Part shown: positions 49,701-55,400 of the stretch, in pieces
Numbering within the stretch: position 1 is the stretch's first letter
Layout of the letters: each line of letters starts with the position of its first letter
Origin: Bacteroidota bacterium
GTDB taxonomy: Bacteria; Bacteroidota; Bacteroidia; AKYH767-A; 2013-40CM-41-45
DNA: 64,000 bases
Reading direction: 5' to 3'
NCBI GenBank assembly: GCA_004295015.1
Contig: SHNE01000055.1
Span: 62,001-126,000 of the forward strand
Program-made: the position numbers and the translations under genes
Notes under the pieces: generated by a model
What the model saw: only the letters and a program-made list of their open reading frames with translations
The model's database searches: none
What the model was told of the DNA's origin: nothing

Positions 49701-52324
49701 TGACAGCTACCAGCAATGGTACAGTATCGTGGTATGCAGGTTCTTCAGGCGGATCAGCCTTGTATGTAGGTAACCCATTTGATACAACATTAATTGCGAC
49801 AACTACTTATTGGTTAGAGGCATCCATTGGTACCTGTATCAATACCGGCGGCCGTGTTCCAATTACGGCTACACTTAATCCCGCACCTCCGGTTAGCTTT
49901 AATGCAAGTTCAACTTCTGTTTGTGATGGTCAGTCAGTGACTCTCACAGCAAGTAGTCCAAATAGTGGATACACTTATTACTGGTCAACAAATGGCTCTG
50001 CTATTGTCTATACAGGTAATCCATACATCTTTACGCCTACTGCTACCAATTCATACTATTTGTTAGCTGTGGATAGTTCAGGCGGAGCAAATAACCTTTG
50101 CGGTGCCTTTGATGGTCCTGTAACAATTACCTGGAATGAGCAACCTATTGTTCCTGTTGTCAGTCCTTCTTCAACGACAGTTTGTGCTGTTGGTGATTCA
50201 GTTCTGTTGACAGTGACTAATGCTCCTACGGTTTCTTCAGGGTTTGCTTATAGCGGCACAGGAACGGTTCAGAATGCTATCACTACTACTACAGATATGC
50301 CTCCTTATGGTAATTACTATACAGGCAAACGTGACCAGATGTTGATTCTTGCTTCTGATCTTATCGCGCAAGGTGTAGCACCGGGCCCACTTACTTCTGT
50401 GGCCTTCGATGTAGTGAGCAATGGCAGTCTGTTGTCGTATAATAACTTCACCGTTAAAATAGGACATACAGCAGCTACAAGTCTCAGTACAACATTCGAA
50501 CCGGCACCTGCAGCAACTGTATGGAACCAGGCTACCTTTAATCCTGTAGCCGGCTGGAATCAGCATACTTTCTCCAGCGCGTTTGTTTGGGATGGTTCGT
50601 CTAACTTGTTAGTGGAAACATATTTCAGTAACTGTGTTGGCACAGCCACTTGCTCCGGAGTAACATGTACCGGCGTCGGTTCTGGTATAACTTATGATGA
50701 AAATGCCATCACGAACAATACAACTACCTCTTATGTGAGTCATAGTTACTTCTATTCTGATGGTTCAGGTTGCAGCCCAGAGACACAAACCATTGCTTCC
50801 ACAACGAACTCAACTCTTCCGAACATGCGTTTCGGTGCACAGGTTGGATCATCAATTCTGTACACATGGAATCCGGGCGGTCAGACAGGAGCAAGCGTGT
50901 ATGTTACACCAACTGCTTCCACCTTGTATACTGTAACAGCAAGTCTTGGAATATGCTCGGCCTCTGCTACTGTTCAGGTAGACTATACTCCGATCAATCT
51001 GGTGATCACACCATCAGGTCCTACAACATTCTGTGGATCAGGAACGGTTACTCTTGATGCAGGTGCAGGTTATGCTGCTTACTCATGGTCTGATGGTACT
51101 TCAGTTATCGGTACCACTCAAATGATCACAGTAAGTCCTACTGCTACTACAAGCTATACAGCAACGGTGGATAGTGGAGCATGTACAGTATCTGAAACGA
51201 TTGATGTAACGGTTTATCCTGCTACAGCGATCAATATTACACCTTCTACAACAATCCCAATTTGCGGTGGGGTAGGAAATGTAACGCTGACAGCAGATGC
51301 AGGATATACAAATTACTCATGGAATCCTGGATCAGAGACTACACAGGCCATCACGGTGTCTCCTGCTTCTACAACGACCTATACGGTAACTGGAGTAGAT
51401 GGCAATGGATGTACGCAGACAGGAACCTATACAGTGGTTTCTAATCCGGCACCACCGACACCGGTTATTACACCGGCAGGTCCTGTGACCTTGTGTTGGG
51501 ATGGAGTAAGTGGAACAACGTTTGTTAACCTCACGGCCGATACCACAGGTGCAGGTGCAGGTGCCAGCATAGGATGGGATGATATCTTCCTGTCTACCGA
51601 TGACTTCATCGATGTGTATGCAGCGGACTATGGACAGAGTACGTCCAATACCTTCACCATCACGGTTACCAATAGCTATGGTTGTGTATCTACAGCTTCT
51701 GTTGTAGTGAACATTGATCCATGTGCAGCAGGACTTGATCTTGATCTGACAGTGTTTATCGAAGGATACTATATCGGACCAAGCACGATGTGGAGCACAC
51801 TTTATGACTTAGGTTATAGTGTTGACCCAAGCGAGACAGACACGATTGAAGTAAATCTGTGGTCAGCGGGCAGTCTTTCAAATCCTACCCCTGATTATTC
51901 AGAGAAGGTGATTGTTCATAACGACGGAACAGCTTCAGTGAACTTCCCGACAGCTGTAGCAGGAAGCTATTACATCGCAGTAAAGCACCGTAACTCAATA
52001 GAGACATGGAGTTTGAATACTGTAGCGATGGCTTCTGGAGTAACAATCTATAACTTCAGCACAGCGTTGAGTCAGGCTTATGATGATGGCTTCAATCCGC
52101 CAATGCAGAGTATGGGTGGAGTTTATGCCATCTACAGTGGTGACGTGAACCAGGATGGAACCGTTGATGGAACCGACCTGACCGATATCGATAACGATAA
52201 CAACATCTTCGCCTTCGGTTATAACGTCACAGATTGTACCGGTGACGGAGCGACTGACTCGAATGATATCATCATCGTGGATAACAATAAGAAACTGTTC
52301 TTATTCTATGCACGACCATACTAA
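34754..52324 (+). CDS. Giant 1: about 5856-residue secreted multi-domain surface protein with dockerin-like end
   Basis: Start at 34754 (MKQNNYTNTHTTKFNRWM) because the paralogous giant 3 begins with the same MKQ(N/D)NY and because an upstream extension would run through a terminator-like hairpin. A long-n-region signal peptide ends at NTNAQ. Domain order (approximate residues): parallel beta-helix 1 (36-815, many NNNTV-type turns); Ig-like domain with a large insert (816-1185); SprB-like repeat (1190-1260); Ig-like domains (1265-1755); parallel beta-helix 2 (1755-2767); five super-units of Ig-like domains with inserts (2872-5042); a sixth insert-bearing Ig (5130-5415); three Ig-like domains (to 5655); C-terminal beta-sandwich and two EF-hand-like loops (DVNQDGTVDGTDL and DCTGDGATDSNDI). 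No T9SS type A tail is seen. Expected to be an extracellular adhesin or filament. Confidence 0.88.
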   Translation: MKQNNYTNTHTTKFNRWMLFAGIAMLSLFATNTNAQIAVTVTNPTNTTPNLAASYTDLATAITALNGVVMTGPVTLTLSGTETAPIKGYVLGTTGLSGSMNVTNTLTINGGGTATINAGVGTAASPNSTTPDAMFNILGCDYVTLDGIVFTDGNSASATVAMESGVAFYKLSVTDGCRFNTIQNCTFNMQRINNATGSGPMVEGSIAIRTVNAAFATPTTAMTITSAGGTHSYNKFYTNTIDGGNAGIVLSGFAATTPFTAGDTGNDIGGTSSGQGNIITNFGGGAATNPASGIRAINQWGINISYNTINNNNGSGVNHATTLRGIYAQSGTSASADINNNTVTMHGGATTSQVSAIENTIGSTAASNTVNINNNTVQNSDYTTATSATFYAVYNTASAATVNMNGNTVTGNTMGASATATSCTFYGVYSSATVTTCATSSNTVTNNSILNGGGSFYGVRASTSLWTANSNTITGNTIPNNSGTLSATLYCLYNASSPTSETINNNTIHTNTITSSSTSTSSNLGGIYLSTSSSSNKTISGNLIHTLTYTNSSTGYATVRGIYQSLGATINMYNNKVYGLSADGSSANVHGIYTASGTTYNIYNNIIGNLTSPTQANSGNLSGLYISSGTTVNAHYNSIYLNATSSGTNFGSSGIYASTTPALTLRNNLVVNLSTPTGTGNTAAYRRSSSTLSSYSASSNNNLFYAGTPGAANLIYVEGTSTFTSPQSTIAAYQSFMSTRDQASVTENPTFTSTTGSSADFLHFAAATNTLAESGGSNVSGVTDDFDGNVRQGNGGYAGAGTAPDIGADEFEGNNPAPSITGVSITPTGNQCTASSRAVSCTVTTPSGTITGVVINYSLNGVAQSAISMVNTSGNIWDGTIPAASPANAVVVWSIVATNSIPYSITYTGTGYQDAPFTGISASATATPPVICGVGSTTLAAVFNGPGVATLGAGALTSSSTAFSPFNGTYGGAKTQIIMTAAELQGLGLAAGNITSIGFDITSAGAALTGLGISMGHTALTEFPTPVSIVGGLTSVYSTATFTPVAGINTFTLNTPFSWNGTSNVIVSICWSNNNASNTSSTVKYDVTSDYKSQSYRQDNETDANLCAFTGATGLGTNSFTRSLGRAQLKIGGTITPSLTYSWSDGTSTVGSGISLSQSPTVNTTYTVTATIAGGCTSEATVLVTVDDLTILGTSNTDLTCNASGDGAITVNVTSTAGGLMYSLNGGTPQASATFTGLSAGSYTIVVTNSNGCSKSAVTSLNEPAAVVTVASNDGPVCDGATVNLSATGAYVSYAWTGPNSYSASGAAQAFNIALADAGVYTVVATDGIGCTGSSSTTVVVTANTPVSVSLAATPSLSVCTGDQVTYTATPTNGGTTPLYEFFVNNVSTGAASASNTYAFNPIDQDAVHVFMTSDITCTSGNPASSDTLVVSVSGAVAAGVTVTPSANNLCGTASVTFTAVATAGGGAPNFDFYVNSVSVQNGLSNTYSYSPANDDTIRVVMTSSFNCATGSPATSTDVIMVIYTIPSAPTITPGGATTFCAPGSVTLTSSYTGGNVWSTTETTDAISVSASGSYTVTYTDGNGCSATSAAEVVTVNAASAVISGSLALCTGGTNVLTATATPAATAYLWSPGSETTNTISVTAGGSYSVQTTDANGCTATDMVTVVENANPTASISGNSSYCTGVPETLTATANAGSGTITSYQWVLNGSTNVGTNQNTYAAATAGSYTVIVTNSNGCSVTSAAHVLSGTGALAGTYTIDQNQAASCTNYLSFAAAFSDLNTVGISADVTFEVAAGQIDTANLTLDMCALGANAPNASQKLAFRKTGAGANPIITAGTGVGTADVIVKIVGVDYLTFDGIDLRANANNVTSITQSEVGYALLKCSGTDGAQNDTIKNCTVTLNKANTNTTVGIYAPNLDASLAAVTVTAASGSHSNNKYFSNTVTNSYSGIVLGGMNDVTPYALYDQNNEIGAAGLGNTVTNFGGGTAATYGIYADYQNGFNLVSNTVNSGASAGTGLINGIRLGDMKNANANVNGNTVTINSSAASTTQCIAIRSSAGSRIGRPESDGVLNTVNITNNIIQNCTYTGSSDLWLMFQGRAATDTLSARSLNITGNQLLNNTSTSTNATGTYFGIISQNMADTVNITGNTITGNVMNGAVGHQMRSIVTGANSLGSGTLIYVTQFNVSNNVVEGNTSTATTGQTTGISVELYTGAAPALGSTSNVNNNRVGATTVASTTGAYTGISSSAWGNTVYSLSGNKVYNVVRSANTTGTFTGITATNSGIPVSMTIDNDTVSGITAPTATTSIFYGVYTLISPTSAPSSISNNLVMNNIIHGTGTWYGVYQTGSPDSLTMTGNIVRDNRKSQTGTMYGVFFSSPLNLTFTNNVATGNKITGASATCTMYGFAGSTSKYLFNNNTAENIGVDNMTGTSTATVYGYYNLGSPLEETITNNVIRNLFVKGTSTGSSTIRGMYHSTTSAAGAFRTYRNNVIDSLYTSVGLSENVVGIWSATGNAITISKNKIFGLYPGQSTGTSTAKGIQVSSGTTVSIENNLVGLDVSAAPAVLTNVAGLVGVEISGGTTQNVRYNTIRLAGNGSGTTFGSSGISITSTTPTVTLNNNLVLNLAGAGGGTAAASAVALRRSAAALTGYSSASNKNIWYAGTPSSSHLIYFDGTNSDQTLGAFKTRVSPAEAGSQSENVTLLSTVGASAQYLHVDASIATLAESGGVAITGIDTDFDGDIRQGSVGYPGTGTSPDVGADEFNGISAAPYITNVIVTPGSTCVAASHSISADVTTAVGVIDSVSLSYSFNGVPQPYILMTVPTSGNTYTFTIPAATPSNAIVTWSLNGWNSALLNYFYSGTSYQDEYMVSPLVTASPSTICLGDSITLLAGALPPAAPSAASYCASTHASGCSTDGMLLVVMNTLNNPSVCPGSPYYSDFSGLGGSATTTLAYGNNPHSVAVTFDTDGNQYFGAWIDYNHNGVYEASEFLGASGNAGASGTIAVSFSIPSTAYNGLTHMRIVGGNDSPVLATQACGASSSGFGETEDYDVTITGATNVIVSPIFTSYSWFDGTNTYTGNPATAIPTTAGTYTYTLTAGDGLCSVTAVTDTVEVLPIPAAPNATDSIQCGNGAPFAYVQGTPGATLNWYDAAVGGNLLQSSTDTTYTTSINATTTFYVAELGTNGCPGLRVAVTETVTSPDPIDAQSTFAAVCPGTSIDLSVVQTGSTNTYNYTWIAQPAAGSGISGSLIGNPVSATPVIPGTYNYVVTAVDIPNNCVIQDSVSVLVYNIPTITSIDANPDTACAGSPVILTALTPAPAPGTAQIGTGTLTTSTYPYYRLYGSSKTQMLYLASELSAAGLIAGNITSIGFNVTTASTNMPNVKISLKNTASTTISAFETGMTQVATEADYIPVVGVSNHPVTPFYWNGTSNLLVEFCFENNDAGGSSTSVSYTNPGFASVFKQYSDLTPSHCSTPTGTTSASSSTRPNLYIGGVVNGFGSGTYSWSWNPGGGTANQVTVNPTTSTNYTVTATDGTTMCTNTATVNVVVNATPPAPTAFNGGHCGNQTPTAYVTRSVAGTTFNWYFQPTGGTAIAGQNDSILISYPRNQVDTFYVSEIYATGPCEGPRVMLIETNTAADAITATATVPNDTICPFGTVTLSATQGTTNTYTTYTWTTIPAGGSATGQNTTAVVPNNAGQLIWYVTASDGSCVTNAQDTIFVIAPPVISSVTQSTDSICPGTSVTLTALTDVVSGGLATVGVQTTTSISGSPLRGGAGTTVGNKVQYLFTAAELTAAGLYAGSIDSIGFILTSSSTTYNSPNFTIRMGHTGVSTLTSTYESDPASIVFGPTNYASPTVAGNHYIPITPFIWNGTSNILIQICNDPINPIGSSLNAAMDAAGTGKMIYSNNALSCATVTGTLASNRMVMMFGGQVNAVGAGSLNWTWNPGSLTGNSVVVTPAVTTTYTVTAGDPNPPSCYNEETITVFVHPEPLAPLNPVSDVQCGSGIPTIGVTRSGPATDTFLWYDAPTGGTALVGENDSVLTSLIVSATTTYYIAEYNGFCEGPRVPVTVTVNLPDLVTINAVSGVCLPSTTFTLDAIQTGSTSNYVYTWSANPSGTAGLSGTSGASVSATPTALGTYTYTVSAVDAGAQCALVVDHIVAVNNYPTITNVTASPSTTCAGDSVNLSANSIGVGAGTAQIGVATTTTSTYPYYRLYGSSKTQMLYKATELTAAGLVAGNITSIGFDISTVGTYMPNVRISLKNTASTVLVASTFESGLTQVASIDTVFPVLGVNAHPITPFYWNGTSNILVEYCFENNDGGATSSTVRYSNPGFSATVKRYLDNAPTYCSNPSSGTFSNSSTIRPNLYIGGTVANANLNNTLSWSWNPGSLSGSTVAAYPTVTTTYTVTAAAGACTDDTTVTVTVIPLPATPTATNSLQCGYGTPTCSVSGGAGPFAWYLSPTGGTALAGQSGTSLVSYPISETDTFYVSEFNGTCWSSRAQVIAEVTPVDTVTATLTTDTICLGSSTTLGILQAGGNGNTYAFTWTVSPDTSISGITGSASGSPLVITPTGAGTFVYTVNSVDAACVAVPSSISLVVAPIPSITVNADLTVCDGGSVLLTANSPSFIPTLRWTELMVQGWIASGYSGFTPPYFVVPTGTTEDIWEVTNLGTAPVDPSGVTFEHWTTASTVAHTVTIPSGAAMVPPGGSILLHANSVNAIADLVNNVYHFGGVNFNIGSGTAGGYIIKKNGVIIDAVAVNGMTFPAAAGLSASDWVGSIPSNSGQNGSVLIKNDIDSSGAWAVTSTAGYKSSYGTLNPGVTVTLPPTGVVAWSSIPSGFSGNTAQVTVGPVTAATQYIATMSNIFGCESSDTVLVTPTTAGGVGTIVSTPDTICNSGSASLTLTGVASGATIQWQSSPSGLINTWTNVGIDSVAYNTGTLTSTTYFRAYATCTTTDTSNVKEVMVVVPTVTATNNSRCGIGQITLTATSNGTVSWYAGSSGGSALYVGNPFDTTLIATTTYWLEASIGTCINTGGRVPITATLNPAPPVSFNASSTSVCDGQSVTLTASSPNSGYTYYWSTNGSAIVYTGNPYIFTPTATNSYYLLAVDSSGGANNLCGAFDGPVTITWNEQPIVPVVSPSSTTVCAVGDSVLLTVTNAPTVSSGFAYSGTGTVQNAITTTTDMPPYGNYYTGKRDQMLILASDLIAQGVAPGPLTSVAFDVVSNGSLLSYNNFTVKIGHTAATSLSTTFEPAPAATVWNQATFNPVAGWNQHTFSSAFVWDGSSNLLVETYFSNCVGTATCSGVTCTGVGSGITYDENAITNNTTTSYVSHSYFYSDGSGCSPETQTIASTTNSTLPNMRFGAQVGSSILYTWNPGGQTGASVYVTPTASTLYTVTASLGICSASATVQVDYTPINLVITPSGPTTFCGSGTVTLDAGAGYAAYSWSDGTSVIGTTQMITVSPTATTSYTATVDSGACTVSETIDVTVYPATAINITPSTTIPICGGVGNVTLTADAGYTNYSWNPGSETTQAITVSPASTTTYTVTGVDGNGCTQTGTYTVVSNPAPPTPVITPAGPVTLCWDGVSGTTFVNLTADTTGAGAGASIGWDDIFLSTDDFIDVYAADYGQSTSNTFTITVTNSYGCVSTASVVVNIDPCAAGLDLDLTVFIEGYYIGPSTMWSTLYDLGYSVDPSETDTIEVNLWSAGSLSNPTPDYSEKVIVHNDGTASVNFPTAVAGSYYIAVKHRNSIETWSLNTVAMASGVTIYNFSTALSQAYDDGFNPPMQSMGGVYAIYSGDVNQDGTVDGTDLTDIDNDNNIFAFGYNVTDCTGDGATDSNDIIIVDNNKKLFLFYARPY
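43370..49880 (+). repeat. Five 1.25-1.32 kb super-units inside giant 1
   Basis: Units start near 43370, 44620, 45925, 47245 and 48550. Each begins with an Ig-like domain of the form (C-x-G-xS-V-x-L) that is interrupted by an insert; units 1-4 then have a CHU_C-associated Ig_7 domain (W-Y-x-x-x-x-G-G-T) and a further Ig-like domain, while unit 5 has an extra Ig first. Inserts: GEVED domain (about 43440-43915), a recurrent module (44705-45250, 45995-46565, 47325-47890), and a lamin-tail-like domain (48620-49240). Confidence 0.75.
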
Positions 52325-52330
52325 ATAATT

Positions 52331-52369
52331 ATCAGCAGGGTGTCCGGATTAAAGGGCATCCTGCTGATT
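52331..52369 (+). terminator. Terminator-like hairpin after giant 1
   Basis: ATCAGCAGGGTG pairs with CATCCTGCTGAT (one or two G-U pairs), extended by CC/GG, and is followed by TAATTTAAT, a weak T-tract. It suggests that giants 1 and 2 are at least partly transcribed apart. Confidence 0.6.
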
Positions 52370-52474
52370 AATTTAATGATGATTGGTTAATATGTAAATC
52401 ACATCAGGTCACTATAATAGCACCAACAAACAAAGGAAATAACAAACAAACAAATAACTTAACTCCATAAAACA

Positions 52475-55400
52475 ATGACAATGAAAACACAACTATCTGC
52501 ATGTCGCCGGTTATGGCTCATCTTCGCTTTCTTAGCGATAGGGATGACGTCACAAGCCGTGCCCACCTACAAGCTTTACCTGACCAATGAGGTACAGGTA
52601 TCGCCAACTGAGTATGAATTTGACCTTTATTTATTGCGCACCAGTGTAGAACAGTTGGAACTGTCTTTGTTCCAGTTCGGACTGGCTTATGACACCTCTA
52701 TTACTAATGGCGGGGCGTTATCAATCCAGAAATTAGCCGGAACCTCCCAATTGCCTGCTAACTACACCAGCGGTAGTATGCTAATGGGAGGAGTTAATTA
52801 CACTATTGGCGGAGTTGTCTGCCGCTATATAAATAGTGCAGCCGGTGGATTGCCGTCAGGAGGTCCGGGCAATGGATTTTTAGTTCCAGATGTAACAGGC
52901 GGATGTTCTTCTCCGGGGGTTCGTGTATCGCGTTACCGTCTGACTAACACCGTACCTTTTAAGACAAACTCAACGTTGAAGCATACCTGGGCAGCAGCCG
53001 TAGGATCACAGCGTACCAACACTCAGGTGAGTGCCTATGTTGGAACTACCAATACGAACATTTCTGCAGGAGTTCAGACAACAAGTCATTTGACCTATAC
53101 CGATCCGGGAACCTGTATTCAGAACATTACTTTAAACCCTGCAGCTACCTGCGCCGTATCAGCAGCCACATCCACAACAGCAGTTAGCTGCTTTGGCGGT
53201 AGCGACGGATCAGCAACAGTTACTTTATCAGGAACCGGCGCAACAGCAAGCGGAAGCTACACAGTTGACGGAGGACCGGTACAGAACTACAACAGCAATC
53301 CATTTACAGTAAACGGCCTTACAGCCGGATCCCATGCTATTTCAATTACAACCAGCACACCATGTCCTGCTACTGCAAACGTGACAATCGGTGGACCAAC
53401 AGGACCAAGCGCCTCATCAGAGACCGTTTCAGCCTGTGATAGCTATACATGGGCACAGGACGGACTAACCTATACTACCAGCGGTACATACACTACATCA
53501 GGAACAGTAGCAGGATGTCCACACGCTTATACTTTAAACCTGACCATCACCCCATCAACAAGCAACAGCACAACAGCATCGGCTTGTGATTCATACACAT
53601 GGTCAGTAAACGGACAGACTTACACTGCATCAGGAACATATACTGACGTAGTAGGCTGTCATACTGAGACCTTAAACCTGACCATCACTGCATCGACAAG
53701 CAACAGCACAACAGCATCGGCTTGTGATTCTTATACATGGTCAGCAAACGGACAGACCTACACTGCAAGTGGCACTTACACTTCAGTAACAGGATGTCAT
53801 ACTGAGACGCTGAACCTTACAGTAACTGCATCAACAAGCAACAGCACAACAGCATCGGCTTGTGATTCTTATACATGGTCAGCAAACGGACAGACTTACA
53901 CTGCAAGTGGCACTTACACTTCAGTAACAGGCTGTCATACTGAGACCTTAAACCTGACTATCATCGCATCTACAAGCAACAGCACAACAGCATCGGCTTG
54001 TGATTCTTATACATGGTCAGTAAACGGACAGACTTACACTGCATCGGGAACATATACTGACGTAGTAGGCTGTCATACAGAGATTCTGAACCTGACTATC
54101 ACTGCATCAACAAGCAATAGCTCAACTGTATCGGCTTGTGATTCTTATACATGGTCAGCAAACGGACAGAGCTACACTGCATCAGGAACATACACTTCAG
54201 TAACAGGCTGTCATACAGAGACTTTGAACCTGACTATCACTGCATCAACAAGCAACAGCTCAACAGCATCGGCTTGTGATTCTTATACATGGTCAGTAAA
54301 CGGACAGACTTACACTGCAAGTGGAACATACACTTCAGTAACAGGCTGTCATACTGAGACCTTAAACCTGACTATCACTGCATCAACAAGCAACAGCACA
54401 ACAGCATCAGCTTGTGATTCATACACATGGTCAGTAAACGGACAGACTTACACTGCATCAGGAACATATACTGACGTAGTAGGCTGCCATACTGAGATTC
54501 TGAATCTGACTATCACTGCATCAACAAGCAACAGCTCTACTGTATCGGCTTGTGATTCTTATACATGGTCAGCAAACGGACAGACTTACACTGCAAGTGG
54601 AACATATACTTCAGTAACAGGCTGTCATACAGAGACGCTGAACCTTACCGTAACTGCATCAACAAGCAACAGCTCAACAGCATCAGCTTGTGATTCTTAT
54701 ACATGGTCAGTAAACGGACAGACTTACACTGCAAGTGGAACTTATACTTCAGTAACAGGATGTCATACTGAGACCTTGAACCTGACTATCACTGCATCAA
54801 CAAGCAACAGCACAACAGCATCAGCTTGTGATTCATACACATGGTCAGTAAACGGACAGACTTACACTGCATCAGGAACATATACTGACGTAGTAGGATG
54901 TCATACAGAGACGCTGAACCTGACAGTAACTCCATCAACAAGCAACAGCTCAACAGCATCGGCTTGTGATTCTTATACATGGTCAGTAAACGGACAGACT
55001 TACACTGCAAGTGGAACATACACTTCAGTAACAGGCTGTCATACTGAGACCTTGAACCTGACTATCACTGCATCGACAAGCAACAGCTCAACAGCATCAG
55101 CTTGTGATTCATACACATGGTCAGTAAACGGACAGACTTACACTGCATCAGGAACATATACTGACGTAGTAGGTTGTCATACTGAGATTCTGAATCTGAC
55201 CATCACTGCATCAACAAGCAACAGCTCTACTGTATCGGCTTGTGATTCTTATACATGGTCAGCAAACGGACAGACTTACACTGCAAGTGGAACATACACT
55301 TCAGTAACAGGCTGTCATACAGAGACGCTGAACCTTACCGTAACTGCATCAACAAGCAACAGCTCAACAGCATCAGCTTGTGATTCATACACATGGTCAG

